Shown here: piece after piece, positions 54,165 to 61,716 of the stretch | Numbering within the stretch: the stretch's first letter is position 1 | Layout of the letters: the number at the start of each line of letters is the position of its first letter | Assembly (NCBI RefSeq): GCF_900129155.1 | Contig: NZ_FQVF01000005.1 | Coordinates: forward strand, 124,001 to 188,000 | Direction of reading: 5' to 3' | Source of the DNA: Marinomonas polaris DSM 16579 | GTDB lineage: Bacteria > Pseudomonadota > Gammaproteobacteria > Pseudomonadales > Marinomonadaceae | Length of the DNA stretch: 64,000 nt | The notes under the pieces: generated by a model | Databases searched by the model: none | The model's input: only the letters and a program-made list of their open reading frames with translations | Told to the model about the DNA's origin: nothing | Position numbers and translations under genes: made by a program

Positions 54165-55622
54165 GTGCTCACCTCTTTCATTCGTTTTGCTTTTATCAGT
54201 TTTCTATTTTCCTCAGCGGCTGTCTTCTCGGCAGGTAATGTATCCAACTCAACAGAGCCAAGTGCTCCACAAATTTCGCCGCAATCTACATCGAATACTC
54301 AAATTCCTGAATGGTTTTATCGAGAACTCTCGTCAATTCGCAAAGACGTCAGCGTGCTTGATGCAACGGGCGCATCGAAAGAGCAAATCCAAGAATTGAA
54401 AGAACGGATTGGGAAGGTAGAAGTGCGGCTTGAAGAGTCTCAATTGAGGGTTGATGGGAAGCTAAGTGAACAGAGTGGGCGGATTGGAGATATTCATTCA
54501 TTTATTAGTCAAATGGGCTGGTTAATTGGAATAGTGATCACTATTGTTACTGGTTTAGCAGCCTTCTTTAATATAACTGCTAGAAGTGCAGCGGTAAATG
54601 GGGCTAAAGAGGCAGCGAATGAAAAGTTGGTTGAGTGGACACAAGAAAAAGAAGCAGAACTAACTGAAAAGTTTGGTCACAAGTTAACGGAACTTAGTGA
54701 TCGTCATGAAAAAGAGTTCCAGAAGATTCGTGACGATGCAGTGATTCAATCGGCTGAGACTGATATAAATAGAGCGTTAGCCTTAGCAAAAGACAGGTCT
54801 GAAGAAGCTATTCCTATATTTGATAGTGTAATTAAAAAATTTAACTCAAGTGATTTAGTAGAGCATCAACGGTTAGTTGTTGATGCTCTTTATGGTAAGT
54901 CTTTTGCCTTAGATAAGCCTGGTTTTTATAAAGAGCAGATTAGTTTGTTTGATGAAATCGTTGAAAACTTTAATGGAGTTGAAGACAGAAAAATTCAAAA
55001 TAGAATATCTAATGTTCTATTTAATAAAGGGGTTATTTTAGGTGCTCAAAGTCGTCCAATCGAAGCCGTTGATGTGTATAAGACTTTGATCGAAAGGTTT
55101 CAGAATAGTAAAGATGAGAGGATTAAAAATAGAGTCATGAAAGCCATGGTAAATATGAAAATTAAACTGGCTTTAATTGGTGACATTGAAAATAAAATCA
55201 GGGCTTATGAAGATGTTGTTAATAGATTAACTGGAAGTGAAGATCCTGATGTTCAGGAACAACTTATAAACGCGCTGTTAAACAAAGCAAAGCTTACTCT
55301 GGTTTTGCAAAAGAAGGGGGTAGCTAAAGGAGCTATTGAAGAAGGTATTGTATTTATGAAAGATGGCTTTAAAGAAAAACGAGCCATTATGGAAATACTT
55401 AACTTCATTATTGATGAATCGACAGTTAGTTATGTGCTCAGCAAGATTGCAGATATCCCTGAAAGCGAAACTATAGAATGGGGCTTTAACGAAATTCGTC
55501 CTGTTATTGAAAACTTAGAATTTCCTCGCAAAGAACAAGTCGAAGCCTTTGCGCGTTTCTTCGAAGAACATAAAGATAAGGCTAAGCTAAAAGAAGAGTT
55601 AGATCAGATTTCTAAACTCTAG
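54165..55622 (+). CDS. Membrane protein with coiled coils and helical (TPR-like) repeats, function unknown
   Basis: 485 residues, family not recognised. Layout: a signal-like hydrophobic N-terminus (LTSFIRFAFISFLFSSAAVFS), a Ser/Pro/Thr-rich linker, a coiled coil (about 65-115: KEQIQELKERIGKVEVRLEE), a TM helix (about 120-142, GWLIGIVITIVTGLAAFF), a charged coiled coil (150-215), then repeats of about 40 residues with pattern DALYGKSFAL/ISNVLFNKGVIL/KAMVNMKIKL/INALLNKAKL, which looks TPR-like. It uses GTG 54165 with AAGGA nine bases upstream. Codon use is AT-rich and it is flanked by toxin-antitoxin genes, suggesting acquired DNA. Bitopic or anchored topology cannot be settled from sequence. 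Confidence 0.7.
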   Translation: MLTSFIRFAFISFLFSSAAVFSAGNVSNSTEPSAPQISPQSTSNTQIPEWFYRELSSIRKDVSVLDATGASKEQIQELKERIGKVEVRLEESQLRVDGKLSEQSGRIGDIHSFISQMGWLIGIVITIVTGLAAFFNITARSAAVNGAKEAANEKLVEWTQEKEAELTEKFGHKLTELSDRHEKEFQKIRDDAVIQSAETDINRALALAKDRSEEAIPIFDSVIKKFNSSDLVEHQRLVVDALYGKSFALDKPGFYKEQISLFDEIVENFNGVEDRKIQNRISNVLFNKGVILGAQSRPIEAVDVYKTLIERFQNSKDERIKNRVMKAMVNMKIKLALIGDIENKIRAYEDVVNRLTGSEDPDVQEQLINALLNKAKLTLVLQKKGVAKGAIEEGIVFMKDGFKEKRAIMEILNFIIDESTVSYVLSKIADIPESETIEWGFNEIRPVIENLEFPRKEQVEAFARFFEEHKDKAKLKEELDQISKL

Positions 55623-55632
55623 TCGACTAGAG

Positions 55633-55920
55633 CTATAAATCATCTTCCGTAAGCATCTGTCGGCAGTTACGCACCGTTAATATTCGGATTTCGGTACTGA
55701 TCATGTAGATGATTCGATAGTTACCAAAAATGAGTTCACGGAGGTTTGCTTTTTGGAGTTCTGGAACGAGTCGTCCCATTTCTGGTTGACTAGTTAGTAA
55801 CTCTGTTTTATCGAATAGATCGTTTACCCATTTTTCTGCCGCATTAGGATTATCTAGAGCGATAAAATCGGCAGCATGCCCAAGCTTTTCTATAGCGAGA
55901 GGTGACCAACTAACTCTCAT
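55633..55920 (-). CDS. RelE/ParE-superfamily toxin
   Basis: 95 residues, beginning MRVSWSPLAIEKLGHAADFI and with SQPEMGRLVPELQKANLREL and FGNYRIIYMISTEIRILTVR, the ParE-type core ending in the RNCRQ tail. Such toxins poison gyrase (ParE) or cut ribosome-bound mRNA (RelE); the lack of clear RelE catalytic residues favours ParE. Its start overlaps the antitoxin stop by four bases. Confidence 0.9.
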   Translation of the reverse strand: MRVSWSPLAIEKLGHAADFIALDNPNAAEKWVNDLFDKTELLTSQPEMGRLVPELQKANLRELIFGNYRIIYMISTEIRILTVRNCRQMLTEDDL

Positions 55921-56198
55921 TTTTTTAAACGTCCTAAAATTTGTTTTCTTGCTTCTTGATTCGAGATGCCTAATCCTTCGGCAAACTGTGATTCAGCAGT
56001 GCGTATTTCTTCGAGTAATTCTATCTTTTCTTGCATGGCTTCGTATTCAGCAACATCAAGCACGACGGCGACACCTTTGCCACGTTGTGTAATGAGCAAA
56101 GGGCGACGAGTTTCGTTAATTTGTTTAATAAATGAAGTCACACCAGAACGAAATTCTGATAATGGTTGTATGTCTTGATCTAAATTTATGCGGCTCAT
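55917..56198 (-). CDS. Phd/YefM-family antitoxin
   Basis: 93 residues: N-terminal DNA-binding Phd fold with IQPLSEFRSGVTSFIKQINE and RRPLLITQRGKGVAVVLDVA, followed by the toxin-binding C-terminal helix. Start at 56198 (MSRINLDQD) has GAG upstream; an earlier in-frame ATG at 56210 has no ribosome site. Upstream lies a promoter with TGTAC repeats, so the pair is likely autoregulated. Confidence 0.92.
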   Translation of the reverse strand: MSRINLDQDIQPLSEFRSGVTSFIKQINETRRPLLITQRGKGVAVVLDVAEYEAMQEKIELLEEIRTAESQFAEGLGISNQEARKQILGRLKK

Positions 56199-56209
56199 AC
56201 ATAATCTCA

Positions 56210-56259
56210 TTTGTACGTTTATTTGTACAAACTATAGGTCAATAGTCGCCTATTAACAA
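56210..56259 (-). promoter_or_regulatory. Promoter and YefM operator of the ParE/YefM pair
   Basis: On the minus strand TTGTTA (56259-56254) and TATAGT (56236-56231) are 17 bases apart. Immediately downstream are TTTGTAC at 56210-56216 and the palindrome TTTGTACAAA at 56222-56231, 12 bases apart. The TGTACA core is that of YefM operators in E. coli. Confidence 0.7.
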
Positions 56260-56304
56260 TATGAAGTGTTTTTTGATTTGCCTAAACAATAATTCATTTC
56301 TATC

Positions 56305-56342
56305 TTGCTTCTCTTCTTTCAAATCTATATTGTACTAGTACA
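56305..56342 (+). promoter_or_regulatory. Candidate trp promoter with TrpR operator
   Basis: TTGCTT (56305-56310) and TATATT (56326-56331), spacing 15, are directly followed by the palindrome TGTACTAGTACA (56331-56342). The CTAG core flanked by GTAC resembles the E. coli trp operator, which contains ACTAGTAC. TrpR encoded 34 bases downstream would repress its own operon here. Confidence 0.6.
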
Positions 56343-56375
56343 TGAATACAAACCTCCTTGTGAGAGTCGAATCCT

Positions 56376-56606
56376 ATGAAGGACTTGGTCCAGTTTTTAA
56401 CCGAAGCCGGTGATGAAGCGGTGTTGGAGAAGCGCTTAAAAGTGCTACTGACACCGAATGAAATTAATGAAATGGTGAGCCGTTTGAAGATCATTGCCTT
56501 GTTAGACGAAGGCGTGCCGCAGCGAGACATTGCGAAACAATTAGGTGTGGGCATTGCCACTGTGACCCGTGGCTCCCGAGCATTGAAGGAATTAAAAGAG
56601 ATATGA
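56376..56606 (+). CDS. trpR: Trp operon repressor TrpR
   Basis: 76 residues, shorter than E. coli TrpR (108) because the N- and C-terminal helices are trimmed. The all-helical core is conserved: LLTPNEINEMVSRLKIIALL, then the HTH GVPQRDIAKQLGVGIATVTR and GSRALKEL. The operon order trpR-trpE-trpG with a four-base overlap into trpE indicates direct feedback on anthranilate synthesis. Confidence 0.9.
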   Translation: MKDLVQFLTEAGDEAVLEKRLKVLLTPNEINEMVSRLKIIALLDEGVPQRDIAKQLGVGIATVTRGSRALKELKEI

Positions 56607-58018
56607 GTTCATATAATAAAAAGCCGCAGCGCATCACGCTGCCGCGTAAACCTAAGTATGTCACCATCAGTTCTGCTTGCGATTTTTTTGACTTGTTTAA
56701 GAAAGTCGAGAAGCGTTTTGATAACTGTTTTATGTTGGAATCCCTTGGTGAAGAAAGTTACATTTCTCGCCACTCGATTATTGGTTTTGATCCTGAAAAA
56801 TTAATCTGGGCCGAAGGTAAGCAGCTGTTTATCCAAGAACGAGATGGCAGCACTGAGTCTTTCGAGTCTGATAACCCTTATTATTTGCTGCGCGATATCG
56901 TGCCGCAGAATATTTTATCGCGCGGTTATGCTGGTGGTTTAACGGGTTATATCGGTTATGACAGCATGAACTATTTTGAGCCGACGTTGGATCTGCAATC
57001 GAGCGAGATGTTCGATGCGTTTCGTTTTGGTTTGTACAAAGATGGTCTGATTCTGGACAAGATGACAGGCGAGGTTTTCTACTTCTATTACGACGACGAT
57101 TCCACAGGGAATCGTGTGGATTTAGTGAACAGCATGATGGCGGAACCGACGCCTGAAAATGGCCCTTTTGTGGTTCGTCCTGCGGGCGAGTCTATGAGCA
57201 AAATCGATCACGCAGATGCCGTTGCTAAGGTGAAACAAGACATCATCGAAGGGAAGGTCTTCCAGTGTGAAGTGGGCTTTAAAAAATGGTTTGATCTAGA
57301 AGGCGACACTATCAATTTGTACGAGCAATTACGTGTGGTGAATCCATCCCCGCAAATGTATTACATTAAATTTGTTGAGCAAAAAGTCATTGGCGCTAGC
57401 CCTGAATCCTTGTTTCGCGTGCGCCAAGGGGAAATGGAAACCTTCCCATTAGCAGGCACGGCGAAACGTGGTAAAGACGCGGCAGAAGACACCGCCTTTG
57501 CCCGTGCTTTGTTGAACGATCCAAAAGAAATCGCCGAGCACAATATGATTGTCGATTTGCATCGTAACGACATTGGCCGAGTGGCGCGCTTCGGTACAGT
57601 GAAAGTACGTAGCTTGATGGACATTAAACGTTTTAGTCACGTTCAACACATTTCTAGCGAAATAGTTGGCATTATGGCGGAAGATCACGACATGTTCTCC
57701 GCTTTAGCGAGTAACTTCCCAGCTGGAACCCTGACGGGGGCGCCAAAAATCGAAGCGATGAAGATCATCGACGATTTGGAAAATGACGGTCGTGGTCCTT
57801 ACGGCGGTGCGGTTGGTCAGTTCTCTTTCAATGGCGATTGTATGTTTGCGATTCCGATTCGTACCGTGTTTGCCAATGGCAACAAAGCCTATGTGCAAAC
57901 CTGTGGCGGCAATGTGTATGACTCCAATGCCGAAGACGAATACGAAGAAATTCAACGCAAATTTGCCGGCACCAAACGTGTGTTAGACAGCTTCGCGCCA
58001 AAAGCGAATCAGGAGTAA
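56603..58018 (+). CDS. trpE: Anthranilate synthase component I, divergent type
   Basis: 471-residue chorismate-binding enzyme. The N-terminal domain has FMLESLGEES, akin to the LLES tryptophan-feedback motif. Active-site segments are HNMIVDLHRNDIGRVARFG, FPAGTLTGAPKIEAMKII and GPYGGAVGQFSFNGD. Two places deviate from ordinary TrpE: VFQCEVGFKKWF where most have QVVLSQ-like sequence, and QTCGGNVYDSNAEDEYEE where most have AGAGIVADS. It pairs with TrpG downstream. It could also be a specialised chorismate enzyme, but trpR in front argues for anthranilate synthase. Confidence 0.85.
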   Translation: MSSYNKKPQRITLPRKPKYVTISSACDFFDLFKKVEKRFDNCFMLESLGEESYISRHSIIGFDPEKLIWAEGKQLFIQERDGSTESFESDNPYYLLRDIVPQNILSRGYAGGLTGYIGYDSMNYFEPTLDLQSSEMFDAFRFGLYKDGLILDKMTGEVFYFYYDDDSTGNRVDLVNSMMAEPTPENGPFVVRPAGESMSKIDHADAVAKVKQDIIEGKVFQCEVGFKKWFDLEGDTINLYEQLRVVNPSPQMYYIKFVEQKVIGASPESLFRVRQGEMETFPLAGTAKRGKDAAEDTAFARALLNDPKEIAEHNMIVDLHRNDIGRVARFGTVKVRSLMDIKRFSHVQHISSEIVGIMAEDHDMFSALASNFPAGTLTGAPKIEAMKIIDDLENDGRGPYGGAVGQFSFNGDCMFAIPIRTVFANGNKAYVQTCGGNVYDSNAEDEYEEIQRKFAGTKRVLDSFAPKANQE

Positions 58019-58025
58019 GGGAAAC

Positions 58026-58688
58026 ATGAAAGTTTATATTATCGACAACTACGATTCCTTCACTTACAACCTGTATCAGTTTATTGGTGAAGTGTTAGAA
58101 ACCGAGAAAAGCCGTGGTGAAATTGACGCGTTTGAGGTGATTGTTAAGCGTAACGATGAAGTGACGTTAGACGACATTCGTGCCGCCGCGCCAGACCGCA
58201 TTATTATTTCCCCAGGACCAGGTTCGCCAGACGACAAAGTTTACTTTGGTGTGTGTGCTGACGTGATTTTGGAATTTGGCAAAACCATTCCATTGTTGGG
58301 CGTTTGCTTGGGCATGCAGGGGATTTGTCACGTATTCGGTGGCAAAGTGGTCAAAGCACCATTGCCAATGCACGGTAAAACCAGCCCGATTACTCACAAC
58401 GGCGAAGGCATCTTCCACGACATTCCTGATCAACTAGAAGTCATGCGTTACCACTCGCTAATCGCCGAAGCAGAAAGCTTTCCTGACGTGTTGGAAGTCA
58501 CAGCCTCAGTTGGTGATTTAAAAGACGCTGACTTCAAGGATATCGCGAAGATCCACCAAGGTGGGAAATTTGAATTGATGGGCGTTCGTCATAAAGAATA
58601 CCCAATCCAAGGCATTCAATTTCATCCAGAATCCTTCGCAACAGAAGGCGGAAAAGACCTGATCAAAAACTTCTTGTTTCAGGTTTGA
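58026..58688 (+). CDS. trpG: Anthranilate synthase component II, glutamine amidotransferase
   Basis: 220-residue class I amidotransferase supplying ammonia to TrpE. IIDNYDSFTYNLYQF at the start, ISPGPGSPDD oxyanion region, catalytic Cys in LLGVCLGMQGICHVFGG, and His-Glu in IQFHPESFATEGG. The protein has an insertion between residues 20-40 compared with E. coli TrpG. Seven bases behind trpE; followed by a terminator. trpD and trpC are not here. Confidence 0.93.
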   Translation: MKVYIIDNYDSFTYNLYQFIGEVLETEKSRGEIDAFEVIVKRNDEVTLDDIRAAAPDRIIISPGPGSPDDKVYFGVCADVILEFGKTIPLLGVCLGMQGICHVFGGKVVKAPLPMHGKTSPITHNGEGIFHDIPDQLEVMRYHSLIAEAESFPDVLEVTASVGDLKDADFKDIAKIHQGGKFELMGVRHKEYPIQGIQFHPESFATEGGKDLIKNFLFQV

Positions 58689-58719
58689 TTAATTAGAAAT
58701 TAAGTGCCTTTGAAATATT

Positions 58720-58755
58720 AAAAAGCAGTGTCCGGTAATGGGTGCTGCTTTTTTT
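58720..58755 (+). terminator. Terminator after trpG
   Basis: AAAAAGCAG (58720-58728) pairs with CTGCTTTTT (58745-58753), loop 16 bases, with a T-run continuing to 58755. Confidence 0.8.
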
Positions 58756-58814
58756 GTGTTTATAAAATATTTGTCTCTTTTGAGAGACTAACCTATAGTT
58801 TTAGATATCAACTC

Positions 58815-58877
58815 GTGCAAATGTGGAATAAAGCTGTGAAAGGTGAGAACCCGGGGAAGTTGGAGGATTTATTTTAA
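58815..58877 (+). pseudogene. Remnant of a DUF4160 gene (C-terminal end only)
   Basis: The short frame QMWNKAVKGENPGKLEDLF ends in TAA at 58877. It matches the C-terminal end of DUF4160 proteins as I remember them (…MWN-AVKGE-P-KLE-L), which are encoded immediately before DUF2442 genes. The rest of the gene is not present upstream, where the trp terminator lies. So the 5' part has been deleted. Confidence 0.5.
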
Positions 58878-58879
58878 AA

Positions 58880-59404
58880 ATTATTGATGTAGATTGGGTT
58901 AAAGATCTCACCTTGGCTTTAACCTTTAGCGATGGTTTTGAAGGCGAAGCAGACTTGTCTGATTACTTTTCAAGACAGCCATTTGCTAACGTGAAAGATT
59001 TTAAACGCTTCGCTTTAACCTCTGACGGAGCATTGAATTGGAATGGCAATGAACTTACTGCGAGCATATTACGAGGCATCACAAAAGGTGTTTATCAGAC
59101 ATCAAACGTACGGTTTGATGTTGAACAAATGGAAGAAGTGATTAAACAGGCTTCATGGGACTCTATGAAAGAAGGTCGCCCAGACATTTTGCAAGCCGCT
59201 ATTCGTTCCTATGTTGAGTTATTCGGACACAGTGTCGTGATTGCAAGAGCGGGGATTAAAAGCCGAACCAGTGCTTATCGATCTCTTAAACCTGAAACTA
59301 AGCCTAACTTTGCGACCTTGGTTCAACTCGCCCATGCGGTAATTGAAATTGCCAAAGAGAGAGTTGGGGAATCGTTGCGGAACTCGGTTACTGTTTCGCA
59401 TTAA
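58880..59404 (+). CDS. DUF2442-like protein fused to an antitoxin-type HTH; start codon uncertain
   Basis: The N-terminal part IIDVDWVKDLTLALTFSDGF is DUF2442-like (about residues 1-80). The C-terminal part (about 85-165) RPDILQAAIRSYVELFGHSV through GIKSRTSAYRSLKPETKPNF resembles the HTH of HigA/addiction-module antidotes. The conserved N-terminus begins about 10 codons before the first usual start (TTG 58913); the frame is closed at 58844-58846 and has no ATG, GTG or TTG in between. GGAGGA at 58862-58867 points to ATT at 58880 as a non-standard start. Possibly coupled to the DUF4160 remnant stop. Confidence 0.6.
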   Translation: MIDVDWVKDLTLALTFSDGFEGEADLSDYFSRQPFANVKDFKRFALTSDGALNWNGNELTASILRGITKGVYQTSNVRFDVEQMEEVIKQASWDSMKEGRPDILQAAIRSYVELFGHSVVIARAGIKSRTSAYRSLKPETKPNFATLVQLAHAVIEIAKERVGESLRNSVTVSH

Positions 59405-59628
59405 TATATTGGCTTCGATAATTTCAGCTTATGAATGAAGGATAAGCAGTGCTCATAGGTGGGTGCTGTTTTTTTGAATTGAAGAGCATTAGCTTCTTCG
59501 TTCGACACAAATACAGCAAGGCCGTTTTCCATTCGATCGAAAGCGACGTTTACTTGCTGTGTTAACCAAGCATCATGAGATATTTGGTTACCTTTTTCAT
59601 CAACTTCGTATGTAATTATAGAGTTCAT
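59401..59628 (-). CDS. RelB/StbD-like antitoxin, without toxin gene
   Basis: 75 residues. HDAWLTQQVNVAFDRMENGL followed by FVSNEEANALQF resembles the ribbon-helix-helix/stability-determinant antitoxins (DxWLxxxVxxAL…SxEE), which precede a RelE/ParE toxin. The stop overlaps the convergent DUF2442-HTH stop by four bases, and no toxin follows. Assignment moderate. Confidence 0.5.
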   Translation of the reverse strand: MNSIITYEVDEKGNQISHDAWLTQQVNVAFDRMENGLAVFVSNEEANALQFKKTAPTYEHCLSFIHKLKLSKPIY

Positions 59629-59844
59629 TCTTTAGCCTTATAAGGTCCTTTGTCGTATAAATGCTAGTAGGAGACATGACGTATAACAACCAACTCTACT
59701 GAATCATTTTTCCATCCATTTAACGACCTATATCAATAAATTCTCTTCTATTGCTGGAGTAACTGATTATCTGTGCTTTAATTTATATATTAGTGTTTTC
59801 TAATGTTTTTTTGCACTGGTATTATTGCTTGATAGGAGAGCGAA

Positions 59845-60357
59845 ATGAAGAGCGTTAAATTATGGTTGAGTGGTGTACTTGTCTCTTGGGTGATTGTTTG
59901 TTTTCCGTCTATTGCTGCGGCTGGAGGCTATGGTGCTGCTGGCGCACAGAATGAAGTAGATAAAGTGCTGACGTTGGAGTCCATGCTGAGCTATGCCTTG
60001 GAAGATGAATATTTAGCGCGAGGAGAATATCAAGAGGTGATTCGTACTTTTGGTGGACAGAAACCTTTTACTAATATCATTAAGGCCGAAGAAAGACACA
60101 TTTCTTGGCTAGAGCCTTTGTTTGAGCGTTATGGTTTCGCCTTACCGGTGGATCGTGGCGTAGAAAGCGCGGTGATGCCTGCGAGTTATGCCGAAACATT
60201 CCCTGTCGGTGTCGCTGCAGAAGTCGCCAATATTGAAATGTATGAACGCTTTTTGAAGCAAGATTTACCAAGTGATGTGAGAGACGTGTTTGTTCGCTTA
60301 CATGATGCTTCAGAGAATCATTTAGCTGCTTTCCAAAAGTGGCAAAATAAGTTTTAG
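59845..60357 (+). CDS. DUF2202 ferritin-like protein, exported
   Basis: 170 residues with signal peptide (SGVLVSWVIVCFPSIAAA) followed by GGYGAAGAQ. The ferritin-like four-helix bundle contains carboxylate/His pairs: ALEDEYLARGEYQEV, IIKAEERHISWLEPLFERYG, AAEVANIEMYERFL and DASENHLAAFQKW, consistent with a di-iron centre. DUF2202 members are periplasmic and of unknown role. GGAG precedes ATG 59845. Stop overlaps the convergent elyC-like stop. Confidence 0.85.
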   Translation: MKSVKLWLSGVLVSWVIVCFPSIAAAGGYGAAGAQNEVDKVLTLESMLSYALEDEYLARGEYQEVIRTFGGQKPFTNIIKAEERHISWLEPLFERYGFALPVDRGVESAVMPASYAETFPVGVAAEVANIEMYERFLKQDLPSDVRDVFVRLHDASENHLAAFQKWQNKF

Positions 60358-61094
60358 CCTTTAATCCATTGCCAAGTACGTCCAAGCCATTCGTAAAATG
60401 CTCTTTGGCTTTTGTAGTTGGCAGTGGCGTCGATTTGCCAATCACTTTTTTCTGATCCTAAATACATCGCCGGTGCTGGAATGATATTTACGCCTGCTTT
60501 TTCGAAGAAGATAGACGCACGTTTTAGGTGTGACGCTTCGGTTACCAGCGCTGCTCGTTTTTCTTCTAGGTAAGGTTTCATCATATTGGCTTCCTCTTCT
60601 GTGTCTTTGGCGAGAGGAAAGGCTTTGATCCTGTCTGGTTGTATTCCTAATTCAATGGCAGCTCGGCGCATGACTTCTGCGTGGGGTTCTGTCATTTCAC
60701 CAGAATAACCAGAAACAAATAATTGCGCGTTTGGGTTGGCTTTTAGAATACGCAAACCTTCTTCGAGTCGAAACAGTGCGCTGTTGCCTAGCGCCATGAT
60801 CGTTGGTGTATTGCTAAGATCTTTATGGCCACTACCGAGGACGATAACGACATCAACAGGTTGCTTAGTATCAAATACTGGGAAGTCGTGTTCTACCGTC
60901 GCAATCAATGTATTTGCGACAGGGTTCCAGCTGGTTAATCCCAACATTAATATGCCGCATAACAAGAAAAATCGGGCGATTTTCGGCCATTTCTTCATCA
61001 GTAAAAACGCAAGGCACATAGCTACTAAGGTTAGAGGAATTGGCATCAGCATATAGCCGATGATTTTCTTGATGTAAAAAAGAACAATGCCCAA
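60354..61094 (-). CDS. ElyC/SanA/YdcF-family envelope protein (DUF218)
   Basis: 246 residues with two N-terminal TM helices (about 12-50), then the DUF218 domain: VDVVIVLGSGHKDLS, LEEGLRILKANPNAQLFVSG, EVMRRAAIELGIQPDRI, and LVTEASHLKRA. ElyC in E. coli supports peptidoglycan/enterobacterial-antigen lipid carrier use. Start is TTG at 61094; an internal ATG at 61052 is the alternative. Confidence 0.85.
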   Translation of the reverse strand: MGIVLFYIKKIIGYMLMPIPLTLVAMCLAFLLMKKWPKIARFFLLCGILMLGLTSWNPVANTLIATVEHDFPVFDTKQPVDVVIVLGSGHKDLSNTPTIMALGNSALFRLEEGLRILKANPNAQLFVSGYSGEMTEPHAEVMRRAAIELGIQPDRIKAFPLAKDTEEEANMMKPYLEEKRAALVTEASHLKRASIFFEKAGVNIIPAPAMYLGSEKSDWQIDATANYKSQRAFYEWLGRTWQWIKG

Positions 61095-61251
61095 GGTGTT
61101 ATATCTCTTTAATCGTGTCAGTTTAGAATGCAGCGATGATAAAGGAGTATGGTTTTGCCTTAAAGCTTAAAAGGACTCTATTAAGTTTTGTTTTTCAGGT
61201 TGTTTTGTCGGTATTATTTTGCTTATCAAGTTTTCAACGTAAGGACACTAC

Positions 61252-61716
61252 ATGTTTTCCATTCGCCCTGCCGATTTTCCGCAAGACAATGACAGTGTGT
61301 TAGCTATTTTTCGTGAGTATATCGCGTCGGCACCAGTAAGCTTGGACTATCAGCAGAATGAACAAGAGTTTGTTGCTTTAGATGGTAAATACTCGCTTCC
61401 TAATGGTGTGGTTTTACTTATTTGGAAAGATAACGAGGTCGTCGGCTGCGGGGCTTTTCGGCGAGTTGATGTGAAAGTTTGCGAAATGAAGCGAGTCTAT
61501 GTTCGTCCAACAGAACGCGGTCATCGTTTGGGCGAGAAATTAGTCACTGCGCTTATGTCTTGTGCCAAGGAAAATGGCTATCAACGTATGTGTCTTGATG
61601 TATTGGCAGATTTTGAAACCGCAAGACGCTTGTATGTTCGTTTGGGTTTTGAGCCTTGTGATCCGGTGAGTTACAACCCAATTCCGGGAACGCATTTTCT
61701 AGGGTGTGATTTGTGA
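61252..61716 (+). CDS. GNAT-family N-acetyltransferase
   Basis: 154 residues. The acetyl-CoA loop is CEMKRVYVRPTERGHRLGEKL (core R-GHRLG), with LDVLADFETARRLYVRLGFE at the C-terminal end. It resembles small carboxylate/amino-acid acetyltransferases. The substrate is unknown. Its stop overlaps the start of the next gene (TGATG), so it is coupled with the SGNH hydrolase. Confidence 0.85.
   Translation: MFSIRPADFPQDNDSVLAIFREYIASAPVSLDYQQNEQEFVALDGKYSLPNGVVLLIWKDNEVVGCGAFRRVDVKVCEMKRVYVRPTERGHRLGEKLVTALMSCAKENGYQRMCLDVLADFETARRLYVRLGFEPCDPVSYNPIPGTHFLGCDL

Noticed and set aside
54076-54399. 107-codon plus-strand frame overlapping the start of the coiled-coil/repeat protein gene
   Set aside because: The other frame has a signal peptide, a coiled coil and a long open frame; this one has only low-complexity sequence.
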